A stretch of 47,696 nt of DNA, taken from JBDKGD01 sp964513095 (GTDB lineage Bacteria; Patescibacteriota; Minisyncoccia; UBA6257; 2-01-FULL-56-20). The stretch lies in the NCBI GenBank assembly GCA_964513095.1, contig CAZELH010000001.1, forward strand, positions 1-47,696, in the 5' to 3' direction. Every line of letters starts with the position of its first letter. Within the stretch, counting starts at the first letter, position 1. Shown here in pieces: positions 22,855-32,275 of this stretch. The translations under genes and the position numbers were made by a program. The notes under the pieces were generated by a model. It had not been told where the DNA came from. It was given only the letters and a program-made list of their open reading frames with translations, and ran no database searches.

Positions 22855-25023
22855 ATGAAAAAAATTTCATTTGGCATTGGTGGCATGCACTGTGCCTCAT
22901 GTGTCGTTCTCAATGAAAAAGCGATACGATCGGTGGCAGGAGTAACAGATGTGTCGGTAAATTTCGGACTTCGAAAAGCACAAGTTTCATTCGATGAAAC
23001 AAAAACGACGGAAAAAGATATTCACGACGCAGTTATTGCTGGTGGATACACGGTTGAAAGTAGTTCCAATAGCACGATGCGTCATGAGCACGCGCAAAAA
23101 GAGATTGTGCGGGTAAAAAAAACCGCCATCTGGTCTGTTGGCTTAGCAATCGTAACAGCAATACTTGCAATGGCAAACATACGGTTTGGTATTCCTGTAT
23201 TGAACCGCGATCTTTCGGCGCTAACGCAAATGGTAGTAAGCGCCATCGTCATTTTCGGATTTGGACGAGAGTTTCATGTTGGAATGTTCAAAAAAGCACG
23301 CAGATTTCAAGCCGATATGGACACATTAGTGTCTCTTGGCACTATCGCCGCGTTCGCCTTTAGTGTCTATGGACTCATCATGCAAAGCCCCGATTCTTAT
23401 TTTGAAACAGGAGCAGTTATTGCGGGATTGATTTTGTTGGGGCGGTATTTTGAAGCAAAAAGTCGCGGATCAGCTGGAGAAGCGGTTGAGAAATTGATGC
23501 AACTGGGTGCAAAATCAGCACACGTAGTACGAAATGGACAAGAAACAGAAATTCCAATCGCCGATGTTACTCTTGGCGATATTCTTCGCATTCGTCCGGG
23601 AGAAAAAATTCCGGTAGATGGCAGTGTGCTTTCGGGAAATTCGAGCGTCGATGAGTCGATGCTCACCGGCGAAAGTATGCCAGTCACCAAAAAAATTGGC
23701 GACAAGGTGTTTGGCGCAACATTGAACAGTAGTGGAAGTTTCGAAATGAGAGCTGAAAAAGTAGGAAGCGACACCGTCCTCGCGCAGATTGTAAAAATGG
23801 TGGAAGAGGCGCAAACCCAAAAAGCGCCAATTGAACGGTTGGCCGACACACTATCATCGATATTCGTGCCGATTGTATTGGGAATTTCAGTAGTAACGGT
23901 TGCGGGGTGGTTCTGGGCAACAAAAGACATCACGCAAGCCATTACGACGGCAGTAGCCGTGTTAGTGGTCGCTTGCCCGTGTGCGTTGGGGTTGGCAACA
24001 CCAACGGCGGTGATGGTGGGCACCGGCGAAGGTGCGCGCCGTGGCGTGTTGATTAAAAACGGATCATCGCTCGAGAAAGGGAAGAAAATAGACACCGTAA
24101 TATTCGATAAAACCGGCACGCTTACCCAAGGAAAACCGAAAGTGACCGATGTCATTTCGGTGGATGGTGTCGCGGAAAATGAATTACTTGTCATCGGAGC
24201 GAGTATTGAAAGCTACTCCGAGCATCCCCTCGCCCACGCAATTGTCGAATATGCAAAAGAAAAAAACAGCAAGATAGTCGATGTAAAAAATTTCACGGCA
24301 ATAACAGGCAAAGGTGTGCGTGGTGAAGTAAATGGTGCGCAGATTGTAATGAGCAGTGTTCGATTTGCGCACGAAGAGCATGTCGATATAAGCAAAGTAC
24401 AATCAAATATTACGCAATTAGAACTCGAAGCAAAAACAGTTATTGTTGTAATAAAAAACGGTGAAGTTATCGGCGCACTTGCTATTGCCGACGCCATAAA
24501 AGAAGACGCGCCACTCGCCGTAGCTACCCTAAAAAAGATGGGTATGAAAGTCGCGATGATTACAGGAGACAACGAAGCCACTGCTCGTGCTATTGGGAAA
24601 ATGGTTGGCATCGACGACGTCATCGCTCACGTACTGCCGCAAGACAAAGCAAAAGCAGTAAAAAGCTTGCAAATGAAGGGTGCGAAAATTGCCTTTGTGG
24701 GTGACGGCATCAACGATGCCCCCGCGCTCGTACAATCTGACTTAGGAATTGCGATGGGCACCGGTACCGATATTGCCATCGAATCAGGTGATATCGTCTT
24801 GGTTTCAGGGAGTCCGGTAAAAGTGGGCGTGGCAATTCAGTTGGCGCAAGTAACCTTTCGAACGATTAAACAAAACCTCTTTTGGGCATTCTTCTACAAC
24901 GTCGCCGCCATTCCCCTTGCCGCATTCGGATTACTCAACCCCATGATCGCCGCCACCGCAATGGCCGCATCGAGCGTGAGCGTGGTCGCCAACAGTCTCC
25001 GTATCAAACGCAAAAAAATGTAA
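22855..25023 (+). CDS. copA: Copper-translocating P1B-type ATPase
   Basis: 722 residues. An N-terminal metal-binding domain carries GMHCASC (Cys13, Cys16). The membrane Cu site is the CPC of VVACPCALGLATP (374-376). The phosphorylated Asp is D418 in DKTGTL; the TGE of the actuator domain is in MLTGES; the ATP-binding domain has the SEHPLAHAI His-Pro; the hinge is GDGINDAPAL. These features together identify a Cu(I) exporter of the CopA group. It is the last gene of the copper operon; no metal-responsive regulator (CsoR, CueR or CopY type) is seen nearby. Confidence 0.96.
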   Translation: MKKISFGIGGMHCASCVVLNEKAIRSVAGVTDVSVNFGLRKAQVSFDETKTTEKDIHDAVIAGGYTVESSSNSTMRHEHAQKEIVRVKKTAIWSVGLAIVTAILAMANIRFGIPVLNRDLSALTQMVVSAIVIFGFGREFHVGMFKKARRFQADMDTLVSLGTIAAFAFSVYGLIMQSPDSYFETGAVIAGLILLGRYFEAKSRGSAGEAVEKLMQLGAKSAHVVRNGQETEIPIADVTLGDILRIRPGEKIPVDGSVLSGNSSVDESMLTGESMPVTKKIGDKVFGATLNSSGSFEMRAEKVGSDTVLAQIVKMVEEAQTQKAPIERLADTLSSIFVPIVLGISVVTVAGWFWATKDITQAITTAVAVLVVACPCALGLATPTAVMVGTGEGARRGVLIKNGSSLEKGKKIDTVIFDKTGTLTQGKPKVTDVISVDGVAENELLVIGASIESYSEHPLAHAIVEYAKEKNSKIVDVKNFTAITGKGVRGEVNGAQIVMSSVRFAHEEHVDISKVQSNITQLELEAKTVIVVIKNGEVIGALAIADAIKEDAPLAVATLKKMGMKVAMITGDNEATARAIGKMVGIDDVIAHVLPQDKAKAVKSLQMKGAKIAFVGDGINDAPALVQSDLGIAMGTGTDIAIESGDIVLVSGSPVKVGVAIQLAQVTFRTIKQNLFWAFFYNVAAIPLAAFGLLNPMIAATAMAASSVSVVANSLRIKRKKM

Positions 25024-25055
25024 GATAGATAAATTTCTCTTTAAGATACTCTCAA

Positions 25056-25532
25056 TTAATTCAACACCCAGATCATGTAGTTGAGGTATCCGGCAAAACT
25101 CACCCACACAATGTATGGCGCCAAAAGCCACGCAGAGAGTTTTGATACTTTAGAAAACGCAATAATGGTAAGGAAAATGGCGAGCCATAAAATGACGATC
25201 TCCACAAACGCACCCCCAAAATTGCGGAAATTAAAAAAGATAATAGACCACAGCGTATTCAAAACTAATTGAGTACTGAAAATACCGAGGGCAATTTTTA
25301 CCTCTCTACGTTCCAAACCCCTCTTCCATACCAAAAACCCCGCAATTCCCATCAGGGTAAAGAGCGTCGTCCAGACTGGCCCAAACACCCAATTGGGTGG
25401 GTTAAGTGCGGGTTTAACGATGCCTCCATACCATCCATCAATAGCTGAAACGGTAAAAAACGACCCAATAACGCCAGCCAGCTGTGAAACACCAATCGCG
25501 ATAACAAGTTTTAAAAAGTTGTTGACTCTCAT
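25056..25532 (-). CDS. tspO: TspO/MBR family protein
   Basis: 158 residues, five helices, Trp-rich. Family blocks: PALNPPNWVFGPVWTTLF (loop and helix 2 start), LNTLWSIIFFNFRN and the C-terminal PYIVWVSFAGYLNYMIW. TspO proteins bind porphyrins and related ligands and influence stress responses; the ligand here is not known. It is convergent with copA (32 nt between stops). TAGAAT ends 7 nt before the ATG, as for a leaderless message. Confidence 0.94.
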   Translation of the reverse strand: MRVNNFLKLVIAIGVSQLAGVIGSFFTVSAIDGWYGGIVKPALNPPNWVFGPVWTTLFTLMGIAGFLVWKRGLERREVKIALGIFSTQLVLNTLWSIIFFNFRNFGGAFVEIVILWLAIFLTIIAFSKVSKLSAWLLAPYIVWVSFAGYLNYMIWVLN

Positions 25533-25587
25533 TCCCTATATTCTACTCTTTTTAACCAAAAAACTTTTACAACTTTCTCGGGATAAA

Positions 25588-28503
25588 TCAAAATAATTTA
25601 CCCGCAGCCGTCGCCTCATTCACTCTCGCAAGCTCACAAATTTCTTCAATTGAAGCATTATTGTCTTTCAAGCTGTAAAAGTGGTTCTCACCAAGTAGAA
25701 TATACGACCATTCTCGCTCTATTCTGTCCTTTGCATCAAGAGAGTTGATGCGTTTTATCCAATGAAGAGTGGAAAGCTGTTTTTGTTTAACATTTTGGTC
25801 ATTTAAATCTTTATCGGATTTTGTTTCAATGAGGTATATTTTCTTTGCCGTTTTTACGATAAAGTCAGGAAAATAGAGGGACAGCAATCCGTCAGTACGA
25901 ATATATGAAATAGTTGCAAACGAATGAGAATACTCATTAACTTTAATCAAACTCTCAACACCAGAATCCGTATCTGCATACAGCATAAATTTTTTTTCAA
26001 ATTCACCTCTATTTGATGGGTATGCTAGGCGTTCATAAATTGTTTTAACAATCGCAAGAGAAAAATTTTCTCTCATTCTAAGCTCCGTAACTTCTGAATA
26101 ATATCGCTTTTCAATTTTTGCTTCTGTTGGTTTTATCGCTTGTTGCATATCGATAACTGCTTTGCCAATTTCTTTCACAATATGGTCCGTAATTAAACCA
26201 TTTTTTAGTAAAAGAATTTTCCAATTATTATTTACAAAAGGATCAAAGCTTTGTCTAAAGAGACGATTACGAATATAGGTATCAATAGTACTAACAATAG
26301 CGACGTTGTTAATCTGCATAGCTGGAAATACTTTATTTTTTCTCTGGCTTATTCTGGCAATCCTATTAACCACCACACCAACAATTTTTTGAAGATACTC
26401 ATTATAGCTTTGTGATTTGAAAAGAGCCGCATCAACTACATATTCTCCGAATCGAGTTTTTACTGTCATTTCTTCCGAAATAAACCTCTCGCCATCTTTT
26501 GTAAAAAACTTTTTCAAATCCTCAAGTAGGTATAGATTAAATGCCTCAAGTTTATTTACATCAATTTCAATCTCCGTCAGCTCATCATCAGCATCTCTTA
26601 TAATAATGGGCCAAAATAAGTCGTAATCTTTGTAATTTTTTTTAAGTCCAACTTTAATAATATCTCCAAGAACATCACGCTCACCTGTCGGATCTTTTTC
26701 AATCTCGCCAAGCAAACCTTCTTTCAGAAGTTCGTCGTAAAATTGGATAAACGCAGGGTGCTCAATAATAGTAAGTAAATCAAGATAATTATTAGGCTCA
26801 CGCTTTTCCGAGAGTAGTTTTCTTCTGTTATCAGCTTTTACTTCTTCAAATTCTGGTTCGCGCCACATAAGTCGAAGCCCTCGCCCAATCGTCTGTTCGA
26901 GTAAAATTGGCGCCGAAGAAGAACGAAGCGGAACAATCACGCAAATATTATTTACATCAAATCCTTCTCGTAACATAAGCACCGACACAATAACTTTTGG
27001 ATGCGCATGTTTGTCTACATTAAAAAGTCGTTGTTTGATTTCAAACCATTCCTCCTCTGGCACTTCTCCCTTTCGGTTTGAATCAATACGCATAACATCT
27101 TCCGAATTCAACCCTTCGCTTTTCAAGAATTCTTCAATGAATGGCGTGACAGAGGTATCTTCGCTCATCACCAGCATTTTCGGATGTTTATTCGATATCC
27201 CGCTTTTATCCTCAGTAAATTCAGTGAAATGCTTTTCAAGAATCCGCAACTTATTAAGTCCGGCTCGGAGCATCATTTTTTGACCGTCGGAAAGTCCAAC
27301 TACTTCTCCATTCTCCCGAATAGCATTGTATTCAAGAGGTAGATCAACGAGTTCTTTCCTCTTATCGATTGCAATAGTTTTTACCAATCCAGACCGAATT
27401 GCCGTTTTTAAATCAAAATCAACAATAATATGAGGAAAATAATGTTTAATTCTATTTTGCCCACTACCAGTTACATCATATGGCGTAGCCGAGAAATCAA
27501 TTTGTATAAACTTCGACGCTTTGTTTTTAGCGATAACATTCAAACTTTTTTGCCATTCGACTTCTTTTACTTCTCCGTATGCTTTATTCTCGTGAATATG
27601 GTGTGCTTCGTCATTCATTACCATCAAATCAGGCAAACTAGCAAGATATTCAATTTCGCGACCGCTTAAATATTGAGAGTCCAAAGAATCAAGCGCGTTT
27701 CCTCCAGATGTCCCCGGTCGCACAGGAAAGACGTCTTTCAACACAGCACTAGGATCATCAAGCGCGGAGGCTTCCTCTTCGTTTTCGTCCTCACTCATAA
27801 ATAAATGCCAATTCGCTATGGCAATGAGACCATCTCCAGTGACCTTAGTCCCGATTTCTTGTTTTCTGGCTACTGCGTTTTGTACAAAGCCAAATATGTC
27901 TTCACGATAACTAGGTGGAACAAAAATATCGCGAAATTGGTACACATCAGAAGTTTCGAAATTTCTTTCGCCTTCCATATTTTCCTTGCCTAAATACGCA
28001 TCAAGCAATCTTTCATAAACAATAAGTCCAGGCGCGACAAGGAGAAAGTTTTTTGAATATTTGCCACTTCGAGTTTCTTCATATTTTGCATTGAGATATT
28101 GCCAGATAAGAAGTGCGTGCATAACCCATGTTTTACCCGTTCCTGTCGCCATCTTTATCGCATATTTTGGAATATCATATTTCACTTTCCGAAATTCAGT
28201 CATGTCTATTTCAGACAAAAGTTCAAATTCAATATTGTCATAAATATCTTTAACGGCTTTTACCCCCATTACTTCATGCAAATAAATCGTGTTTAAAATC
28301 GCCTGACGCTGTCCTTCATGAAAATTGGCATATCTTGTTGCTCTATGCGGTTCGGTGAACCAAAAAGTGAGCAAATCACGAGTTACTGGAGTAACTTTTG
28401 CCATCATTTCTCCATTTGCCCACGACTCATTAACCCTGCTCGTAAGCTTGCTGGCAAGGCGAAGTGGTATATCTCTTGTTCCTAGTTTGATCGGGGTTGG
28501 CAT
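25588..28503 (-). CDS. res: Type III-like restriction enzyme, Res subunit
   Basis: 971 residues. Superfamily 2 helicase motifs: Walker A MATGTGKT (118-125), the Walker B variant NDEAHH, motif III DFSATPYDV, and motif VI in LLEQTIGRGLRL. The C-terminus holds a PD-(D/E)xK nuclease: PDFIV (Asp880), IYLIETKS (Glu893, Lys895). Together these give ATP-dependent translocation and cleavage. Type III enzymes cut when two unmodified sites are met; site specificity comes from Mod. It starts 2 nt after the mod stop, with no ribosome binding site, so translation is likely coupled. Confidence 0.94.
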   Translation of the reverse strand: MPTPIKLGTRDIPLRLASKLTSRVNESWANGEMMAKVTPVTRDLLTFWFTEPHRATRYANFHEGQRQAILNTIYLHEVMGVKAVKDIYDNIEFELLSEIDMTEFRKVKYDIPKYAIKMATGTGKTWVMHALLIWQYLNAKYEETRSGKYSKNFLLVAPGLIVYERLLDAYLGKENMEGERNFETSDVYQFRDIFVPPSYREDIFGFVQNAVARKQEIGTKVTGDGLIAIANWHLFMSEDENEEEASALDDPSAVLKDVFPVRPGTSGGNALDSLDSQYLSGREIEYLASLPDLMVMNDEAHHIHENKAYGEVKEVEWQKSLNVIAKNKASKFIQIDFSATPYDVTGSGQNRIKHYFPHIIVDFDLKTAIRSGLVKTIAIDKRKELVDLPLEYNAIRENGEVVGLSDGQKMMLRAGLNKLRILEKHFTEFTEDKSGISNKHPKMLVMSEDTSVTPFIEEFLKSEGLNSEDVMRIDSNRKGEVPEEEWFEIKQRLFNVDKHAHPKVIVSVLMLREGFDVNNICVIVPLRSSSAPILLEQTIGRGLRLMWREPEFEEVKADNRRKLLSEKREPNNYLDLLTIIEHPAFIQFYDELLKEGLLGEIEKDPTGERDVLGDIIKVGLKKNYKDYDLFWPIIIRDADDELTEIEIDVNKLEAFNLYLLEDLKKFFTKDGERFISEEMTVKTRFGEYVVDAALFKSQSYNEYLQKIVGVVVNRIARISQRKNKVFPAMQINNVAIVSTIDTYIRNRLFRQSFDPFVNNNWKILLLKNGLITDHIVKEIGKAVIDMQQAIKPTEAKIEKRYYSEVTELRMRENFSLAIVKTIYERLAYPSNRGEFEKKFMLYADTDSGVESLIKVNEYSHSFATISYIRTDGLLSLYFPDFIVKTAKKIYLIETKSDKDLNDQNVKQKQLSTLHWIKRINSLDAKDRIEREWSYILLGENHFYSLKDNNASIEEICELARVNEATAAGKLF

Positions 28504-28505
28504 AA

Positions 28506-30467
28506 TTAAATTTCTTTTACCACAACACTCTCAAATCCAAAGACATCTACGGCCCGGACACAAATTTTTCTTTTTCCTTCAACTTTTGGTACTATAAATT
28601 CTGCCTTATACAAAACCCTCATTGGGTCACCATCTTTTTCTGTATTACCTCTATAATCCTGCCACACACCTTTAAAAGTTTCACCGTCATAATCAGGATC
28701 AATACTCCAATATTCTATTAGGGCAAGTGAATCCTCGGCAATAAGCTTCGATAATTTTTCTTTGTCTTTTTCATCGAGCGGCAAATTATCCGCCGAAATT
28801 AACGCATACCAGTCTAAGATAACCCTTATGCGGTCACCTTCTTTCCCAGCGCTTAATCCTTCAGCAGACTTTAATACAAGGTATTGGGGTGACGAGAACC
28901 TGATTTTACCGCTATCTATTAGTTTCTTATAGCTTGCTTTTGTTTTTAACTTATCTATCAAGTCAGGGGGTATTACCGCTAAATCCAGGTCCTCATCATC
29001 AAGTGACCCTTTTGCGTCAAGTATGTCATAAGTAAAATTCCACCCCAAAACAACAACTTTTTTCCAACCACCCATAAAAGTGTTCCTGAGTTCTTGTGCG
29101 CGTTTTAAAGTAGACAATCCAGTCATCTTATTTGGCGAATCAACCAAAACAAGAGTTTTGGTTTCTTTTATGTATCCTAAATTGCGCTGATGTTGTTCCA
29201 CATCGGCAAAAGGGATCGCGCCATAAAGCTGTAGCACCACCTGCGACAAATCACCCATTCTTCTAAACAATTTCGAGCTTGTGACAGCCTCTTTTTGGTA
29301 ATCTCCAATAGACTGATAAAGAAAAGGCTTTGCTTCTTGGTCAATAAGCCTCTTACGAGTTACTAAACTTGCCGGCTTGCCAAGGTCAGACATGATCCAT
29401 TTTCGTCCAAGTTTTTCTGCAACAGCCCCTGTTGTACCAGAACCCATAAAAAAATCAGCGACAATGTCACCCTCGTTTGAAGATGCTTTTATGATCCGCT
29501 CCAAAAGTGCCTCTGGTTTTTGGGTGTCATAGTCAACTTTTTCTGGAGATTTTGGGTCAACAACTTTTATATACCAGACATCTCCAATAACAGAGCCTTT
29601 AAACTCAATGATTACATCATCCCCTTCTGGTTTTCTTCCCTTATCTTTTATAAAACTATCAATATATGTTTGAAAACGCTTGTCGTGATAGGGTGCATTT
29701 CTTGCATAAATTTTATTGGAATCAACGTAATCGTACCACCGATTAAAATTAACTCCGGCGTTTATATCTTTTTCGTAGTCTCTATTAAATGTGCGTACTT
29801 CAGATTTGCCATATATGTAGATACTATTATGTCTACGTGGAAAATACCGATCAGTTTCAGACCAAGCTCCTTGATACTCCCAAGTAATTTCATTGACAAA
29901 ATTGTTCTTTCCAAAAACTTCATCTAGTAATATCTTTACATAATGCCCAACGTGCCAATCAATATGCACATAAATTGACCCCTTATCGGAAAGAAGCTCG
30001 TGCATAAGGGCAAGGCGAGGATAGAGCATTTTCAAATATGAAACAGTTCCATCTTTCCATGTGTCAGCATAAGCAAATTGTTCAATTACAGTCGGCTTTT
30101 GTTCTAAGTCTGCACCCGGGAGTGTTATTTTTGTCCGATAATCTGCTTTTGAATCAAATGGGGGGTCAATATAGATTAAATCTATTTTTCCACGCATTGA
30201 TTGGAGGCCACTTGAAGGGTCGCCGGAGAGGAGTGCTTGCATCGCCAAAAGATTATCGCCATAAATGATTCGATTCATCAATCCTTTCTCGTTTACTTCC
30301 GGAATTTGGCCCTTGAAAAGTCCGGCGGTATCTTTTGCTGGAAGAACTAGTTCGTTTGTTTGAAGTCCAAGCTTATTCGCTCCAGAAAGTCGCTCAAGAA
30401 TTTCCTCAACTTCTTTTCTACCCTCCGCTACTATTTTTGGCAATTCCTCAATAAGTGATTTTTTCAT
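28506..30467 (-). CDS. mod: Type III-like DNA adenine methyltransferase, Mod subunit
   Basis: 653 residues. The beta-class order of motifs is visible: motif IV IDPPFDSKADY (DPPF at 101-104) before motif I FFMGSGTTG (339-347), with TQKPEALLERII just before it. The sequence between (about 190-300) would hold the target-recognition part. The C-terminal 300 residues may contact Res. It modifies adenine at N6 and gives the complex its recognition site. Gaps of 3 nt to the upstream nuclease gene and 2 nt to res mark a tight operon. Confidence 0.94.
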   Translation of the reverse strand: MKKSLIEELPKIVAEGRKEVEEILERLSGANKLGLQTNELVLPAKDTAGLFKGQIPEVNEKGLMNRIIYGDNLLAMQALLSGDPSSGLQSMRGKIDLIYIDPPFDSKADYRTKITLPGADLEQKPTVIEQFAYADTWKDGTVSYLKMLYPRLALMHELLSDKGSIYVHIDWHVGHYVKILLDEVFGKNNFVNEITWEYQGAWSETDRYFPRRHNSIYIYGKSEVRTFNRDYEKDINAGVNFNRWYDYVDSNKIYARNAPYHDKRFQTYIDSFIKDKGRKPEGDDVIIEFKGSVIGDVWYIKVVDPKSPEKVDYDTQKPEALLERIIKASSNEGDIVADFFMGSGTTGAVAEKLGRKWIMSDLGKPASLVTRKRLIDQEAKPFLYQSIGDYQKEAVTSSKLFRRMGDLSQVVLQLYGAIPFADVEQHQRNLGYIKETKTLVLVDSPNKMTGLSTLKRAQELRNTFMGGWKKVVVLGWNFTYDILDAKGSLDDEDLDLAVIPPDLIDKLKTKASYKKLIDSGKIRFSSPQYLVLKSAEGLSAGKEGDRIRVILDWYALISADNLPLDEKDKEKLSKLIAEDSLALIEYWSIDPDYDGETFKGVWQDYRGNTEKDGDPMRVLYKAEFIVPKVEGKRKICVRAVDVFGFESVVVKEI

Positions 30468-30470
30468 AAA

Positions 30471-31397
30471 TTATTTTTTCTCCAGCTTGAAGCTAATTTT
30501 GTATGTATAAAAATCGATATTTTGTGCAACAGACAGGGCACGATGAATTCTTGTGTCATCTTCAAAAGCGATTATCACACCTTTAACTTTTTGATTGTCT
30601 TCAGCCAATTCTTCTTGGACATAACCCATATATCGCTGGATTTGACCGACAACAACATCGCTCACGCGACCTTTCTTGAGCTCAACAACCAAAAGCTCTT
30701 TTTTATCTTTACTAATAGCCAAAATATCTATCGGTCCGGTATCACTTGGGTATTGCTGTCCTACCTTCTCCCCTTCTTCCTCGTAGATATCGTAATGTTT
30801 ACCAAGTTCGGTGTGGTGCCAGTTTTGTACCAAAAAATCTTCCAAATGTTTCTCCAAAGCAAAAATGCTCGGGTCTTCAATCGTTTCGTCGGTAGAGATA
30901 ATAGATACAGGGCGACTTCCTGAAATAAAACTCTCTATTTCATTTCCATATTTTGAAATATTGCTAACGGTTCCAATGCTTCCTGTTGAATTGCGAAGCG
31001 ACTCACTCATTTGATCGCGGGAAATCGTGTTTGGGAACCAACGAACAGCTCTGCGGTGCGGAAGGTTATCGTTCTTGTGATATTCATATTCACCCGTGAC
31101 TTCGCCGATATAGTATTCGCCCTTCCCATTGGGACAAAGAACAATATCGCCAATTTGCACGCCTTTTACTATCGTCCAAAGCATTCCGCAAGCAAGCCCG
31201 GCAGAAATTTTTGTTTTTTCAGGATTTTGTTTGAGAAAAAGTGGAATGAATTCTTTGTTGAAGTCTCGCCAGTTATCAGATAGGTGGCTCGCAAGGTTTG
31301 TATCCTTTATAAATCCTCCAGCTATAAAATTGCCTTTGTATGCCTCCTCGGCAAAAGCACTTTTTCGACCAAGCATTATGCGATAATAATTTTTCAT
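30471..31397 (-). CDS. NucS/DUF91-like nuclease with N-terminal PUA/EVE-like region
   Basis: 308 residues from MKNYYRIMLGRKSAF. The start at 31397 is chosen because upstream codons lie in tRNA-Gln. The C-terminal half has ALEKHLEDFLVQNW and a PD-(D/E)xK core: Asp224 (GPIDILAIS), Glu239 and Lys241 (LVVELKKG) and Gln252 (VGQIQRYMGY), as in NucS/DUF91 proteins. The N-terminal half has VQIGDIVLCPNGKGEYYIGEV, which looks like a PUA/EVE-type beta-barrel; such domains can read modified bases. It is the first gene of the restriction operon. It might be a second effector or a modification-dependent nuclease; this is inference. Confidence 0.85.
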   Translation of the reverse strand: MKNYYRIMLGRKSAFAEEAYKGNFIAGGFIKDTNLASHLSDNWRDFNKEFIPLFLKQNPEKTKISAGLACGMLWTIVKGVQIGDIVLCPNGKGEYYIGEVTGEYEYHKNDNLPHRRAVRWFPNTISRDQMSESLRNSTGSIGTVSNISKYGNEIESFISGSRPVSIISTDETIEDPSIFALEKHLEDFLVQNWHHTELGKHYDIYEEEGEKVGQQYPSDTGPIDILAISKDKKELLVVELKKGRVSDVVVGQIQRYMGYVQEELAEDNQKVKGVIIAFEDDTRIHRALSVAQNIDFYTYKISFKLEKK

Positions 31398-31405
31398 ACT
31401 CACTG

Positions 31406-31476
31406 CTGCGGGACTTGGACTCGAACCAAGATAGCCGCCTTCAAAGGGCGGAGTCCTACCATTAGACGATCCCGCA
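31406..31476 (-). tRNA. tRNA-Gln (UUG)
   Basis: 71 nt. Acceptor stem TGCGGGA/TCCCGCA (7 bp), D-arm GTC..GAC with TAATGGTA loop, anticodon stem CCGCC/GGCGG around CTTTGAA (anticodon TTG), and T-arm CTTGG-TTCGAGT-CCAAG. The discriminator is G and CCA is not encoded. The 3' end is 9 nt from the next start codon, without a terminator between. Confidence 0.95.
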
Positions 31477-31488
31477 AAATACACACCT

Positions 31489-31516
31489 ATTATGCCACGT
31501 ACACCAAAAAAATCAA
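31489..31516 (-). promoter_or_regulatory. Promoter of tRNA-Gln, and probably of the restriction operon
   Basis: On the minus strand TTGATT, a 16-nt spacer and CATAAT, ending 12 nt before the tRNA 5' end. No other promoter is obvious before the nuclease gene. Confidence 0.6.
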
Positions 31517-31614
31517 TTTCCCCGCATTGATTTTGGCGGGTAGTCATGCCATGCTAAAACCAGTTGCACCCCCCCTCTTTTTAATAATTCCATATCACCC
31601 ATCTGGAGGTACCC

Positions 31615-32121
31615 ATGAATCAGTATATCGTTACCACACTGCTATCGATCATTCTTTTTGCAAACCCATTCCCCTATCAAAAACCGCACAGTCAAGCATC
31701 TCAAGAAAAAGTTCTTTATTTCGGTTATATGGAGCAAAACAAAATCGTTTCTATTCGATATAGCGATCCAAATTTTGCCATCTATGTAACAATTTCCACA
31801 ACCGAAGGAAAAGAGGATGATGGTCTTGGGATCATTATCCGAGACGATAAAATCCGCACCGTCCTCGGCTCACAAGAAAATCCATACCGTGAATACGAAT
31901 ACATCAAGAATGATGGGCAATGGATTCGCATTGAGCACTCATCCAATACGATGTGCGCAACCAATCAAGACTATCTTGAAAGAGAGTTTAGCGAAGAAAC
32001 ACGGACAATGATAGAAAAATGTCTGGCGTTAAAACAATACGTCGCTAAAAATGGCGCAGACAGCGCACGATTTCAAATAATTGAATTAGTGCAACCAATT
32101 GCGACCCACTACGGAAAGTAA
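31615..32121 (+). CDS. Secreted orphan protein
   Basis: 168 residues. A signal peptide or anchor (about 3-17, YIVTTLLSIILFANP) is followed by a polar domain: repeated short strands to residue 100 (LYFGYMEQNKIVSIRYSD, IYVTISTTEG), then a helical part with two Cys (MCATNQDYLERE, IEKCLALKQY) that could form a disulfide. Ribosome binding site GGAGG, 5 nt spacing; a weak TTGATT/CATGCT pair lies about 80 nt upstream. It has its own terminator. No family recognised. Confidence 0.8.
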   Translation: MNQYIVTTLLSIILFANPFPYQKPHSQASQEKVLYFGYMEQNKIVSIRYSDPNFAIYVTISTTEGKEDDGLGIIIRDDKIRTVLGSQENPYREYEYIKNDGQWIRIEHSSNTMCATNQDYLEREFSEETRTMIEKCLALKQYVAKNGADSARFQIIELVQPIATHYGK

Positions 32122-32138
32122 AATTTTCCAAAAATACG

Positions 32139-32176
32139 ATTCCCCGAAAAAGCACAAACTTCGGGGAATTTTTTTA
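32139..32176 (+). terminator. Intrinsic terminator of the 31615 gene
   Basis: ATTCCCCGAA (from 32139) pairs with TTCGGGGAAT (from 32160), followed by TTTTTT. Confidence 0.88.
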
Positions 32177-32205
32177 TGGACAATTTCGCTCTTTTTTGAT
32201 ATGAT
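32177..32205 (+). promoter_or_regulatory. Sigma70-type promoter of the 32276 gene
   Basis: TGGACA at 32177-32182, 17-nt spacer, TATGAT at 32200-32205. It starts right behind the terminator of the 31615 gene. Confidence 0.68.
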
Positions 32206-32223
32206 TGCAAACAGTAGCATTTG

Positions 32224-32239
32224 CACGTTTGATAACGTG
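32224..32239 (+). promoter_or_regulatory. Leader hairpin of the 32276 gene
   Basis: CACGTT, loop TGAT, AACGTG: a perfect 6-bp stem near the predicted 5' end of the message, followed by an A run. It recalls the hairpins at 11838, 12622 and 18133 in position and loop. Confidence 0.5.
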
Positions 32240-32275
32240 TGAAAAAAACAATAGATATAACAGGAGTTTTGAATT

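Noticed and set aside
23397..24194. A 265-codon frame on the minus strand
   Set aside because: It lies wholly inside copA on the other strand; its Thr/Ser/Pro-rich translation is typical of an antisense shadow and matches no family.
31406..31476. tRNA-Gln as the attachment site of an integrated element
   Set aside because: No second copy of the tRNA 3' end was seen near the far end of the restriction operon (25540-25600), and there is no integrase.
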